A DNA stretch of 34,984 nt from Jiangella rhizosphaerae. Its GTDB lineage: Bacteria; Actinomycetota; Actinomycetes; Jiangellales; Jiangellaceae. Below are positions 15,074 through 25,000 of the stretch, in pieces. The notes beneath the pieces were generated by a model, which was not told the DNA's origin, ran no database searches, and worked only from the letters and a program-made list of their open reading frames with translations. A program made the position numbers and the translations under genes. The stretch's first letter is position 1. The number at the start of each line of letters is the position of its first letter. Where the stretch lies: assembly GCF_003579925.1 (NCBI RefSeq), contig NZ_QUAL01000044.1:7071-42054 (forward strand). The letters run 5' to 3'.

Positions 15074-15667
15074 TCACGGGGCGAGCCCGCGCTGGACGGT
15101 GAGGGTGGCCAGCAGCGCGGGCAGGGCGGGGAAGAACAGCGGGACGGCGGCCGGCGTCGTGAGCCAGCCGCCGACCGCCAGCACCACGACCAGCCCGGCC
15201 ACGGCCACCGTCGCCAGCGGCCGCCGCCACGCCACCTCGACCGTGACCTGCCACGACCGCACCGCCGGCAGGTCCACGTGCGCCACGACGGCGGGCAGCT
15301 GCAGCAGCGTCGCGAGGTACCCGGCCGCGAGCACGGCCATCGCCCACACCAGCGGCGTCGACCGGGACAGCAGCAGGTAGAACACCACCACCCAGACGGT
15401 CAGGATCGGCACGCCCAGCACGAGCTGCGACGAGCGCAACGACGACCGCCAGACGGCCCAGAAGTCGCGCCACAGCCGCGGCGACCGGCCGAGCACGTAC
15501 GCCCGCAGCACGGCGTACAGCGCGGCCGTGGCCGGGGCCAGGCCGAACAGCACCAGACCGGCCAGCACGCCGAGGAGCCAGAGCAGGTTGAGGACGGCCA
15601 GCCGCACGGGCCAGTCCAGGTACGCGTAGAGCCGGCCGAACCGTCCGCCGACCTCGATCTCCGCCAT
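15074..15667 (-). CDS. DUF624 (YesL-like) membrane protein
   Basis: A protein of about 197 residues with five or six hydrophobic segments. The stretch DWPVRLAVLNLLWLLGVLAGLVLFGLAP is split here only for reading: after DWPVRLAVLNLL comes WLLGVLAG and then GLAPATAALYAVLR, the signature of the DUF624/YesL family. YesL-type proteins lie beside sugar ABC importers and pectin or oligosaccharide operons in many bacteria; their role is unknown. The ATG at 15665-15667 has GGGAGG 3 bases upstream. A GTG at 15683-15685 overlaps the stop of the DapA-type gene (GTGA) and is an alternative start adding six residues. It is the last gene of the minus-strand arm. Confidence 0.8.
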   Translation of the reverse strand: MAEIEVGGRFGRLYAYLDWPVRLAVLNLLWLLGVLAGLVLFGLAPATAALYAVLRAYVLGRSPRLWRDFWAVWRSSLRSSQLVLGVPILTVWVVVFYLLLSRSTPLVWAMAVLAAGYLATLLQLPAVVAHVDLPAVRSWQVTVEVAWRRPLATVAVAGLVVVLAVGGWLTTPAAVPLFFPALPALLATLTVQRGLAP

Positions 15668-15681
15668 GGTCCTCCCGAGCG

Positions 15682-16587
15682 TCACAGCCCCAACGCCGTC
15701 AGGATGTCATCCAGCAGCGCGCGGCCGCCCGAGTCCAGCGTCTTGGCCGGCAGCCGGACGGTCGTGTGCTCGATGATGCCGCGCCGCACCAGCACCTCCT
15801 TGTGCACCGCCCACGCGATGCCCTGCTGCAGGCCGTGCACGATCAGCGGCAGCAACCGAGCGAACGCCTCCCGGGCCTGCGCCCGCCGCCCGGCGTTCCA
15901 GTCGGCCAGGATCGGCCCGAGCAGGTCGGGGAACTCGCAGGCCGGCATGGTGCCGATCGAGCCGCGCGCGTACTCGTCCAGCACGAACTGCGCGTTCTGC
16001 CCGCCCAGCACGGCGAACCCGCCGTCCTCGTCGGCGACGGCGTCGGCGACGGCGCCGACCTTGGGCACCGTCGGCGGCGCCTCGACCTTGACCGAGGTGA
16101 CGCCGTCGAGCTTGCTCAGCTCGACGATCAGCGCCGGCGACATCGCGACGCCGGTGACGCCGGGCGCGTCCTGCACCATGACCTCGGTGCCGGTGGCGAC
16201 GGCGAACTCGCCGAGGCGGCCGTAGAACTCGACCAGCTGGTCCGGGCCCGGCTTGACCATGAACGGCGGCAGCACCATGAGCGCGTCGGCGCCGCCGGAC
16301 GCCGCCTCGCGGGCCTGCTCGAGCGCCGTCACCGACGACGTCCCGTTCACCCCGGCGACCACTGGAACGGCGGTCCCGACGACGGCGCGCACGTCGCCGA
16401 GGATCTGCTGGCGCTCCTCCAGCGTCAGCGCGAACCCCTCGCTGGCCATCCCGAACACGGCGACGCCGTCGACACCGGAGGCCAGCTGGAACTCGACCAG
16501 CCGGCGCAGGCCCGGCCGGTCCAGGGCGCCGTCGGGCAGGAAGGGGGTGGCCAGGATGGGGACCAGGCCGTGGACGGTGTGGCTCAT
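15682..16587 (-). CDS. DapA-family (dihydrodipicolinate synthase-like) aldolase or lyase
   Basis: A 301-residue class I aldolase-superfamily TIM barrel. The Schiff-base lysine is probably Lys167 in VTSVKVEA, and GMASEGFALTLEER corresponds to the GTTGE-containing loop. The catalytic Tyr of the usual YNxP motif is replaced: the segment reads VMVQDAPGVTG, with Gln139 in its place. True DapA activity is therefore unlikely. In this setting it more likely cleaves or dehydrates a 2-keto-3-deoxy sugar acid made by the neighbouring dehydratases. Its ATG overlaps the stop of the upstream enolase-superfamily gene (ATGA), so the two are translationally coupled. Confidence 0.85.
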   Translation of the reverse strand: MSHTVHGLVPILATPFLPDGALDRPGLRRLVEFQLASGVDGVAVFGMASEGFALTLEERQQILGDVRAVVGTAVPVVAGVNGTSSVTALEQAREAASGGADALMVLPPFMVKPGPDQLVEFYGRLGEFAVATGTEVMVQDAPGVTGVAMSPALIVELSKLDGVTSVKVEAPPTVPKVGAVADAVADEDGGFAVLGGQNAQFVLDEYARGSIGTMPACEFPDLLGPILADWNAGRRAQAREAFARLLPLIVHGLQQGIAWAVHKEVLVRRGIIEHTTVRLPAKTLDSGGRALLDDILTALGL

Positions 16588-17753
16588 ACGGTTCGACTCT
16601 CCTCGGCGATCTTGCGGACGGCTTCCTCGTCGACGTCGACCCCGAGGCCGGGGCCGGTGGGCAGCGGGATGCGGGCCGGGCCGGCGGCGATCGGCGCGCG
16701 CAGGATCCGCTGCCCGACGTCGGTGGACAGGGGCTGGTACTCGAACACCTCCAGCAGCTCCACGGCCGCGGCGACGTGCAGCCCGGCGGCCAGCGCCACG
16801 GCGAGGCCGGTGGAGTGGTGCGGCGCGACCGGCACGTGCCGGGCCGCGGCCAGCTCGGCGATCACCATGGCCTCGGTGATGCCGGTGCGGCCGACGTCGG
16901 GCTGGGCGACGGCCATGGCGCCGGCCTCGAGCCACTGCCGGAACTCGTACCGGTGGCGCAGCGACTCGCCGGCGGCGATCGGCACGGGCGACCGCCCGGC
17001 GAGTTCGGCGTGCCCGGCGACGTCCTCCGGCGCGAGCGGCGCCTCGAGGAACCAGCCGGACCGCTCGGCCAGGCCCTCGGCCAGCCGCAGCGCCTCGGTG
17101 AGCGAGTAGGCCCAGTGCGCGTCGACGGCCACCCGCAGCGCCGGCGCGGCGCTGCGGACCGCGTCGACGGTGGCGAGGTCGGCCTCGACGCCGTACCCGA
17201 GGTGCAGCTTCACCGCGCTGGCGCCGCGGTTCGCCCAGTCGCGGGCCAGCCAGGCCCGGGCGGCGTCGGACGGCCGCGGCAGCCCGGACACGTAGGCCGG
17301 CAGCTCCGTGCGGAACGCCCCGCCGAGCAGGTCGGCGACGGGCCGCCCGGCCAGCCGGCCGGCGAGGTCCCACAGGGCGATGTCGACGGCGGCCAGCGCG
17401 TCGGCCTGATGCCCGGCGAGGTGGCCGCGCTCGCGCATGAGGTCGCGCAGCCGCGACCACGCCGGGCGCGGCCGCGTCGCGTCCATGCCGCGCAGCACCG
17501 GCGCGAGCAGCAGGTCGACGATCGAGCCGGGCACCTCCGGCGCCACCGGTGCCAGCGCCTCGCCCCAGCCGGCGGTGCCGTCGTCGGCCGTCACTTTGAC
17601 CAGCAGTGTCTCGAACCGGTCGGAGTACAGGCTGCGCCATGGCTCGCGCACGGTGTAGCCCGGGCCGATCGCGCTGCCGTCGCGGAGCGCCCCGAGGTAC
17701 GCGTCGTCGGCGGCGACCTTCAGGATGAAGGTCTCGACATCACGAATCAACAT
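16584..17753 (-). CDS. Enolase-superfamily dehydratase, mandelate racemase type (first)
   Basis: A 389-residue sugar-acid dehydratase candidate. The barrel holds VKLHLG (Lys182, His184), metal ligands Asp211 (VDAHW), Glu237 (LEAPL) and Glu263 (AAGES), then QPDVGRTGITE (Asp286) and APHHSTGLA (His312/His313), the mandelate racemase/muconate lactonizing pattern. It is a close relative of the enzyme at 26755-27894; both contain MRERGHLxGHQADALAAVDIALWDL. Substrates of this subgroup are aldonic or aldaric acids; which one is not readable. The start MLIRDVETF is chosen by family N terminus; the longer upstream frame runs through the operator region. Divergent from the IclR gene. Confidence 0.88.
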   Translation of the reverse strand: MLIRDVETFILKVAADDAYLGALRDGSAIGPGYTVREPWRSLYSDRFETLLVKVTADDGTAGWGEALAPVAPEVPGSIVDLLLAPVLRGMDATRPRPAWSRLRDLMRERGHLAGHQADALAAVDIALWDLAGRLAGRPVADLLGGAFRTELPAYVSGLPRPSDAARAWLARDWANRGASAVKLHLGYGVEADLATVDAVRSAAPALRVAVDAHWAYSLTEALRLAEGLAERSGWFLEAPLAPEDVAGHAELAGRSPVPIAAGESLRHRYEFRQWLEAGAMAVAQPDVGRTGITEAMVIAELAAARHVPVAPHHSTGLAVALAAGLHVAAAVELLEVFEYQPLSTDVGQRILRAPIAAGPARIPLPTGPGLGVDVDEEAVRKIAEESRTV

Positions 17754-17771
17754 CGCGCATCCGGAGAGGGC

Positions 17772-17818
17772 TTGACTTGATGCAACATATGCGTAACTCT
17801 CCCACATAGTGCACGCAA
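17772..17818. promoter_or_regulatory. Divergent promoter region with candidate IclR operators
   Basis: In the 86-base spacer, box A TGATGCAACATATGCGTAAC (17778-17797) matches a box before the SDR gene at 14 of 20 positions. A second site contains TAGTGCA (17807-17813), also shared with that region. A plus-strand promoter TTGACT (17772-17777)-N16-TAACTC (17794-17799) and a minus-strand candidate TTGCGT (17818-17813)-N17-TACGCA (17795-17790) both overlap the boxes. Binding by the IclR protein would repress both directions. Confidence 0.55.
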
Positions 17819-17839
17819 CCTTCAATATCAGGAGCGACG

Positions 17840-18637
17840 GTGGCATCGGAGCAGAGCACGAACCAGAGCGTCGAGAAGGCGGCGAGCGTCCTCGCGGCCT
17901 TCCTCGACGGCCGTGCGCTGCGGGTCTCCGACGTCGCCAAGTACGCCGGCCTGGGTCAGTCGACGGCGTCGCGCCTGCTGGCGACGCTGGAGTCGCTCGA
18001 GTACGTGGAGCGCGACCCGGCCAGCAACCTTTATCGCCTCGGCCCGGCCCTGCTCACGCTGGCCGGCGTGGCGATCAACCAGCACCCGGTGCACCGCGAG
18101 GCCCGGCAGGCCGCGCAACTGCTGGCCGGGTCGCTGGGCCTGGGGGTGAACGTCGCGGTCCGGCACGGCTCGTCGCTGTTCTACCTGTGCAACTTCGAGG
18201 GCCGGCTGGCGCCGAAGTCGTTCACCCTGATGGGCCAGCGCAACCCGCTGCACGCCACGGGCATCGGCAAGTGCCTGTTGCTGGCGCTCACGCCGGCCGA
18301 GCGCCGTGAGCTCCTCCCCGACCTGCACCGCTACACGCCACGGACGATCTGCGACCACGACGAGCTCGACGCCGCGCTCGACCTGGCCGCCCACCGCGGC
18401 TACGCGACCGAGGTCGAGGAACTGGCGCTGGGACGCTCCTGCGTCGCGGCCCCGATCCTCGACCAGTCCGGCAGCATCGTCGCCGCACTGTCCATCTCCG
18501 GCCCGCTCTCCGCGCTGGGTCTCGCCGACGGCGAGCCCGAGCTGGCCAGCACCGTCATCGAAGTGGCCGACTCCATCAGCGTCGGCCTCGGCTACCTCGG
18601 TCCCCGGCACGCGCCGGCGTCGCAGTACCACCCCTAA
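17840..18637 (+). CDS. IclR-family transcriptional regulator (second copy, sugar locus)
   Basis: A 265-residue regulator. The helix-turn-helix (about 10-65) includes QSVEKAASVLAAF, VSDVAKYAGLGQSTASRLLATL and YVERD. The effector domain (about 80-255) includes HATGIGKCLLLAL, YTPRTICDHDEL, RGYATEVEELALGRSCVAAPI and ALSISGPLSAL. It is a paralogue of the protein at 6169-6975. IclR-type proteins such as KdgR control uronate and 2-keto-3-deoxygluconate catabolism in other bacteria, which fits the genes around it. The GTG start has AGGAG 5 bases upstream. It is followed after 30 bases by the solute-binding protein and probably co-transcribed with the importer. Confidence 0.93.
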   Translation: MASEQSTNQSVEKAASVLAAFLDGRALRVSDVAKYAGLGQSTASRLLATLESLEYVERDPASNLYRLGPALLTLAGVAINQHPVHREARQAAQLLAGSLGLGVNVAVRHGSSLFYLCNFEGRLAPKSFTLMGQRNPLHATGIGKCLLLALTPAERRELLPDLHRYTPRTICDHDELDAALDLAAHRGYATEVEELALGRSCVAAPILDQSGSIVAALSISGPLSALGLADGEPELASTVIEVADSISVGLGYLGPRHAPASQYHP

Positions 18638-18667
18638 CGTTCACCGACAAAGGAGTCCGCGAGAACC

Positions 18668-20125
18668 ATGTCCCGCACACGACGCACGCTGCGTTGGGCG
18701 GCGGCCGTTTCGGCCGTCGCGCTGACGGCCACCGGCTGCAACCTCGTCGGCAGCGGCGAGGACGACAGCGGCAACGACGGCGCCTCCGGCGAGAACGTCA
18801 CCATCACCGTCGCACTGGTCCCCGACCCGCCCGGCGCGAGCGAGTTCTACCGCGCCCAGTTCGACCAGTTCGAGGAGGACAACCCCGGCATCACGGTCGA
18901 CATCATCGAGAACCCCACGGACCAGCAGCTCAACGCCGTCGAGCTGATGTTCCAGCAGGGCGACCCGCCCGACGTCTTCCGGGCGCAGGCCGATGGCTTC
19001 GACCGGATGTACGAGCGCGGCTGGGTGCACTCGCTGGAGGAGTTCGTCACCGACGAGTTCATCGAGCGGTTCCCCGAGGGCACCATGAACCCGTCCACCT
19101 CCGGCCTGCACCGCGACGGCGAGCTGTACACGCTGCCGCTGGTCTCCGGGAAGTGGGACATCCGCGTGCTCGTGTACAACGAGGCCGTACTCCGCGAGAA
19201 CGGCTACGACGGGCCGCCCGAGACATGGGGCGAGATGGAGGAGATGGCCCGCACCATCACCGCGAACGGCGGCGGGCAGGTCTTCGGCTACGCGCCGACG
19301 ACCGGCAAGGCCGGTGCCGTCGAGATGCTCGCGCAGGTCGCGGCGCCGTTCTCGGTGGTCAGCGACGGCATCGACTTCCGCACCGGTCAGCCGGCCACCG
19401 CGTCGCCGGGCATGGTCGAGGCGGTCGAGCTGCACCGTCGTATGCAGGCCGACGGCGTCATGGTGCCGGGCTGGGAGAGCTGGGACGGCGCCCGGGCGTT
19501 CACCGAGTTCGCCGCCGGAACGATCGCCATGTACCCGACGGCGCCGTGGCACATCGCGGAGATCCGCAAGCTGAACCCGGAGATCGAGATGGGCATCGCG
19601 CCCCTGCCCGTGCCCGACAGCGGCCGCGTGGCGTACACCCCGACGAAGCAGTCGTTCCAGCCGATCTGGTCGATGTCGTCGGAGACCGAGCACCCGGAGG
19701 AGGCGTGGAAGGTCATGGACTTCCTGGCCTCCGAGGACTTCCACCGCGCGTACTACGAGCAGTTCGGCTCGTTCACCGCGCTGGAGGACGCCTGGGCCGA
19801 CCAGGCGCGCGAGAACGAGGACCAGGCCGCCATCCTCTCCGCGGCCGAGGAGACCATGCGCGTCGTGCCCAACCCGATGCTGCTCAGCCCGGGCGGAGCG
19901 GAGATCCTGCGGGCCCGGGCCCAGCGGCCGGAGCTCAAGCACACCGACGCAGCGGTCGACGCGATCATCAACAACAAGCCGTTCCTGCCGATCGCCCAGG
20001 CCCTGGACCAGCAGATCCAGGCGTTCCTCGACGAGACGCTCGCCGAGCTGGACGGCACCGCGACGATCGAGGACATCACGTTCCCCGACTGGGATCCGCT
20101 CGAGAACTACACCCCGGAGCAGTAA
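18668..20125 (+). CDS. Sugar ABC transporter solute-binding lipoprotein
   Basis: A 485-residue extracellular binding protein of the carbohydrate (family 1/MalE-like) type. The N terminus is a lipoprotein signal: MSRTRR, a hydrophobic core, and the lipobox LTATGC with the modified Cys24. A Ser/Asp/Glu-rich linker follows. The mature part contains FEEDNPGITVDIIENPT, FQQGDPPDVFRAQADG, LPLVSGKWDIRVLVYNEAVL and GTIAMYPTAPW, typical of this family. The ligand is probably an oligosaccharide released by the large secreted protein encoded downstream. AAGGAG lies 12 bases before the ATG. It is the first of three importer genes; no ATPase gene follows. Confidence 0.93.
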   Translation: MSRTRRTLRWAAAVSAVALTATGCNLVGSGEDDSGNDGASGENVTITVALVPDPPGASEFYRAQFDQFEEDNPGITVDIIENPTDQQLNAVELMFQQGDPPDVFRAQADGFDRMYERGWVHSLEEFVTDEFIERFPEGTMNPSTSGLHRDGELYTLPLVSGKWDIRVLVYNEAVLRENGYDGPPETWGEMEEMARTITANGGGQVFGYAPTTGKAGAVEMLAQVAAPFSVVSDGIDFRTGQPATASPGMVEAVELHRRMQADGVMVPGWESWDGARAFTEFAAGTIAMYPTAPWHIAEIRKLNPEIEMGIAPLPVPDSGRVAYTPTKQSFQPIWSMSSETEHPEEAWKVMDFLASEDFHRAYYEQFGSFTALEDAWADQARENEDQAAILSAAEETMRVVPNPMLLSPGGAEILRARAQRPELKHTDAAVDAIINNKPFLPIAQALDQQIQAFLDETLAELDGTATIEDITFPDWDPLENYTPEQ

Positions 20126-20129
20126 GTCC

Positions 20130-21074
20130 ATGGCTTCGACGTACGCAGCTGCCCGGCGGCCTCGCGCCGCCGGGCGCTGGCGCCGCCACGCGTGGAGCTA
20201 CGCGTTCCTCGTGCCGGCCGCACTGCTGTTCGGCGGCTTCTCGATCTGGCCGATGATCGCCAGCTGGTGGTACTCGTTCTTCGACTGGGACGGCGTCGGC
20301 TCGCCGACTGACTGGGTCGGCCTGGACAACTTCCGCGAGGTCCTCGGCTCCGGCGACTTCTGGGACGCGTTCTGGCACTCGTTCCTGTTCTCGCTCGCCG
20401 CCCTGGTCATCGAGCTGCCGCTGGCGCTGGTGCTGGCGATCCTGCTGAACAACGCCCTGCTGCGCGGCCGCAACGTGTACCGGCTGGCGCTGTTCCTGCC
20501 GGTCGTCACGACCACCGCGGTGGTGGGCATCGTGTTCGCCATCCTGTTCGACCCCGTGCGCGGCGTGGTCAACACCGCGCTCTCGGACCTGGGACTGATC
20601 GACTCCTCGATCAACTTCCTCGGCTCGACGTCGACGGCGTTGCCGACGCTGATCGGCATCGACATCTGGAAGGGCTTCGGCATCACGCTGATCTACTGGC
20701 TCGCGGCCCTGCAGACCATCCCGAAGGACATCCACGAGGCGGCGCTGATCGACGGGGCCAGCTCGCGGCAGTCGCTGCGCTTCGTGGTGCTGCCGATGCT
20801 GATCCCGCTGGCCATCGTCATCCTGCTGCTGGTCTTCCAGCGCAGCCTCAACACGTTCGACCTGGTGCAGGCGACCACGCAGGGCGGCCCGAACTACGCC
20901 ACCGACGTGGTGCCGACCTACATCTACCGGTTCGCGTTCGACCCGTTCCTGCAGGCACCGCGGTACGGGTTCGCCTGCGCCGCCGGTGTGGTGTTCGGCG
21001 TGATGACGCTGCTGATCACGTTGCTGCAGGCCCCGGTCCTCCGGCGCCAGTACAAGGCGGGAGCGACGACATGA
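20130..21074 (+). CDS. Sugar ABC transporter permease (MalF-like)
   Basis: A 314-residue inner-membrane permease with six hydrophobic segments after a basic N terminus. The cytoplasmic EAA loop reads EAALIDGASSRQSLRFVVLP, which contacts the ATPase. The segment SFFDWDGVGSPTDWVGLDNFREVL is typical of MalF/UgpA-type permeases. The gene starts 4 bases after the binding-protein stop and overlaps the next permease by 4 bases (ATGA). Confidence 0.94.
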   Translation: MASTYAAARRPRAAGRWRRHAWSYAFLVPAALLFGGFSIWPMIASWWYSFFDWDGVGSPTDWVGLDNFREVLGSGDFWDAFWHSFLFSLAALVIELPLALVLAILLNNALLRGRNVYRLALFLPVVTTTAVVGIVFAILFDPVRGVVNTALSDLGLIDSSINFLGSTSTALPTLIGIDIWKGFGITLIYWLAALQTIPKDIHEAALIDGASSRQSLRFVVLPMLIPLAIVILLLVFQRSLNTFDLVQATTQGGPNYATDVVPTYIYRFAFDPFLQAPRYGFACAAGVVFGVMTLLITLLQAPVLRRQYKAGATT

Positions 21075-21967
21075 GCACCACCGAACTCGTCCGCGAGACG
21101 CCGGCGCCGGTCGCGCCGGCCGGCCCGGACCGGCGCAACCGCTGGTACAAGCTCCGGCCCAAGCTGTGGCACCTGTTCCTCATCCCGTTCTGCCTGCTCT
21201 GGGTCTACCCGTTCATCTGGATGGTGTCGGCCGCGTTCAAGTCGCAGAGCGAGATGCTGCTCGGCGGCCTGTCGCTGATCCCGGACGAGTGGACGTTCGA
21301 GAACTTCGAGCGGGCCTGGACGACCGCCCGGTTCGGCGACTACACGATCAACACCGTCACGTTCTCGATCACCGTGGTGCTGATCGTGCTGCTCGCGTCG
21401 GCCGCGGCGGGTTACGCGCTGTCGCGGCCGGACCTGCCGGGCAGGAAGGTGATCGTCGGCATCCTGATCGCCACCATGTTCATCCCGCACGGGTACACCA
21501 TCATCCCGGTGTTCCTGCTGGTCAGCGACCTCGGGTTGAACAACGGCCTGCTCGGCGCGGCGCTCGCGCAGGCCGGACCCGCCCTGGTGGTGCCGATCCT
21601 GCTGTTCATGGGCTTCTTCGCCGGCATCCCCCGCGACCTGGAGGACGCCGCGCGGGTGGACGGCGCCGGCTACCTGCGCACGTTCTTCCGGGTGATGCTG
21701 CCGCTCTCGAAGCCGGTCATCGGCACCGTGACGCTGCTGAACTTCATCACGGCGTGGAACTCGTTCTTCGTCCCGCTGGTGTTCACGCTCGGCAATCCCG
21801 ACCTCCGCACGCTCGGCGTCGGCATGTACAACTTCTTCGGCCAGGAGGGCACCGACTGGACGGGGATGGCGGCCGCCGCGTGCATCAGCACCATCCCGAT
21901 CGTCGTCGTCTTCCTCTTCCTGCAGCGCACGTTCGTCGAAGGAATCGCCGGCGCGGTCAAGAACTGA
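21071..21967 (+). CDS. Sugar ABC transporter permease (MalG-like)
   Basis: A 298-residue partner permease with six membrane segments. The EAA loop reads EDAARVDGAGYLRTFFRVMLP, and TAWNSFFVPLVF near residue 230 is typical of MalG/UgpE-type permeases. It is translationally coupled to the first permease. The importer lacks its own nucleotide-binding subunit, so it probably relies on a shared MsmK/MsiK-type ATPase encoded elsewhere, as is usual for actinobacterial sugar importers. Confidence 0.94.
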   Translation: MSTTELVRETPAPVAPAGPDRRNRWYKLRPKLWHLFLIPFCLLWVYPFIWMVSAAFKSQSEMLLGGLSLIPDEWTFENFERAWTTARFGDYTINTVTFSITVVLIVLLASAAAGYALSRPDLPGRKVIVGILIATMFIPHGYTIIPVFLLVSDLGLNNGLLGAALAQAGPALVVPILLFMGFFAGIPRDLEDAARVDGAGYLRTFFRVMLPLSKPVIGTVTLLNFITAWNSFFVPLVFTLGNPDLRTLGVGMYNFFGQEGTDWTGMAAAACISTIPIVVVFLFLQRTFVEGIAGAVKN

Positions 21968-22019
21968 CCTCTCACCCCGCACCCGACCCCATGTGACCCC
22001 CGCACGAAAGGTCTGGCAC

Positions 22020-25000
22020 ATGCACGAGGTACCCCTGGCGTCAGCCTGCCCGAATCCGGGCATGTCCCGTCGCACCGCGATCCGGCTGCTGCTCGGCGCG
22101 GCCGTCCTGCCACCCGTGGTCAACGCGTTCGGGCTCCCGGTGGCCGCGGCCACCACCCCGGCCGCGGACGGCCAGCCGCCGCTCCCGGACGCGCTGCGCC
22201 GGCTCCCGATGCCCAACCTGGTCACCGAGCCGGCGGCGACGATCACCGGCGACCGGCACCGGGTGAGCTTCCACCGCGCCGGCTGGGACGGCGGACACAC
22301 CTACGTGCGCGAGGTGGAGGTCCGCACCCCCGACGGCGGCTGGCTGCGCGTCACCGACCCCGGCGCCCGCTTCGACGAGCAGTGGATCGTCCTGACCGGC
22401 GACGACGGCAACCCCACCGACTACTACACGTCGATGACGCCGAACTGGGTGGCGTTCGACTCGCTCGCCCAGATCGACGCGCACACCGTCGAGCTGCGCA
22501 GCACCCCGCCCGGCGGCTACGACCTCACCGTCCGCTGGTCGCTGGCCGGCGCCAACCCGGAACTGCAGTGGACGCTCACCGCGGGCGCCGCCGGCCACTA
22601 CGTCGTCGGCTACCAGTCCGTCGACGCGGTAACCCCCGACGACGTCGACGAGGTGCTGTGCGGGTCGCGGCAGCACGCCCGGGTCATCGAGGGCGCGCAG
22701 GCGCTCGGCGCGTGGGAGCTGTTCGCGCCGATGTCGCTGACCCAGCGGCGCATCGGCGATCACGACGTCACCCTCGGCGTCTACACGCCCGGCGAGGTGC
22801 TGCTGTTCGAGCACGAGCGGGAGCTGGGGCCGGACGGCCAGCCGTTCGGCATGAGCCTGCGCAACGACGAGCGCAACGTGCAGCCGGTGGTCTTCGCGCC
22901 GCAGGCCGGCCGCCGCTCGCCGCTGGCCGCCGGCGAGAGTCGCGGCTACGCGTTCGGCCTGTACGCCGCGGCCGGCACCATGTACGACGCCTACAGCGAC
23001 CTCGTCCGCCACGAGTACGACTACGCGCCCTACCGGCGCAATGTCTACGACACCTCGCTCACCGACACCATCCACAACCTCATCGACCTGATCATGGTCG
23101 AGCCCGAGGGTGACGACAGCGAGTCGTTCGTGCCGTCGTTCAGCGGCTGGTGGAACCGGGCCAAGGGGTTCGTCGACATCGAGAACGACCAGGCGGTGCG
23201 CACCCCGATCGCCGGCGTCCTGCTGTCCGCGTACTACCTGACCGGCCATGACGGGCTGTACGAGCGCCGGGCCCGCCCGCTGATCGAGTACCACCTGTCG
23301 CGGGCCGGCCACGGCAGCACGCCGGTGCCGGGCGCCTCCGTCTACGGCGACCCCAACCTGTACCGCATCGGCCGCATCCCCGGCGACGCCTCCACGCTGG
23401 TGCCGCTGTACGAGCAGACCCGCGGTCAGAACGCCGGCATCCATCGGCTGGCCCGCGACGTGGTCGAGCAGCGCCCCTCGCGCGACGCCCGGACTCCGGT
23501 GAGTACCCCGCTGCAGGCCTACGTGCTCACCGGCAACGAGGCGTACCTGGCCGAGGCCAAGGCCGAGGCGCGCCGGTACATCCGCGACCTCATCATGCGG
23601 CCGTACACCACCAACCAGGCGGAGAACGGCTTCGGCTACAACTACGTCAAGGGCTGGACCGAGCTGCTGGTGCTGTTCGAGCTCACCGGCGAGCAGGAGT
23701 TCCTCGACGGCGCGTACCGCGAGGCGCAGCGTTACGTCACGCTCATGCAGGTGCGGCCGGTGCCGGACACCACCGTGACGGTGCCGAACCAGCCGTTCAT
23801 CGACGCCCAGATCGACCGCTGGAACACCCCGCTGCTGCCGGAGTACCCGGAGACGACGGTGAAGAGCGAAGAGGTCCCGGCCTGGATGCCGTCGACCAAC
23901 GGCGTCACGTTCGAGCAGCTGTCCACGTTCAAGATCGCCGCGGGCCGGGTGAACCCCGGTGGCGGCTTCACCTGGATCCCGGCGTGGGCGGCGTTCTTCC
24001 TGCGGCTGGCCCGCCACACCGGCGACGACCTGTTCCGCGACGTGGCGCACAACCTGGTGGTCGGCCGGTTCACCAACTACCCCGGGTACTACAACCGGCA
24101 GTTCATCGTCGACCAGATGAAGCCGGACTTCCCGTACCAGGGCCCGCCCGGGTCGAGCACCATCTACTTCCACCACATCCCCGGCCAGCTGGGCCTGGCG
24201 CTGGACTACCTGGTCACCGAGCACATGACCCGGTCCGGCGGCGAGATCGACTTCCCGCGCCAGTTCGAGACGAACTACGTGTTCTTCAAGTACTCGACCT
24301 ACGGCCACGCGCCCGGGACGTTCTACGGCGAGGACGGCGTCTGGCCCTACTTCCCGAAGGGCATCGTCGAAGTCGACAACCCGCAGGTGAACTGGCTGAC
24401 GGCGGTCGGCAACGGCAGCCTGTACATCAGCCTCACCAACGAGAGCGACACCGAGGAGCGGGTGACCGTCGACGTCGCCACGCCGGTCACCGGGCTGGCG
24501 CGGCGCGACGCGAACCGGGTCGAGGTGCTGGGCGCCAGCGCGCGCGTCCGGGCGTCCCGTGCGCTGCGCGGCGGGCAGCTGACGGCGACGGTGCCGGCCA
24601 AGGGCCACGCCGCGCTCGTGGTCCGCGGCGTCGACATCGACGTGCCGTGGCACTGGACCTCCGACGCCGCCGACCGGTCGCCGGACAGCCACCACGACGC
24701 GTTCCTCGACCCCGCCGCCGAGACCGGCCTGGTCCGCGCGGTGCTGCTGGTCCGGCCGGACCGGTCCGGGTACGACGCGTACGTGCAGGTCGACGTCGAG
24801 TCGCCGCAGCCGCAGCTGTTCTACGCCGTCGGCGACGGCGCGGAGCAGCAGGCGCCGGCCAAGGTGTTCCCGTACGAGTGGACCGTCCCCGTCGACGGCC
24901 TCACCACGCCGTTCACGTACCGGGTCGTCGCCGGTGCGGCGGCGACGCAGCCCCACACGCTGCGGCTGCCGGCGTCGGTCACCGGCGTCGTCCCGGCCGG

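Noticed and set aside
15682-16587. Assigning the DapA-family gene as lysine-pathway dapA
   Set aside because: The YNxP tyrosine is missing and the gene is coupled to a sugar-acid dehydratase, not to lysine synthesis genes.
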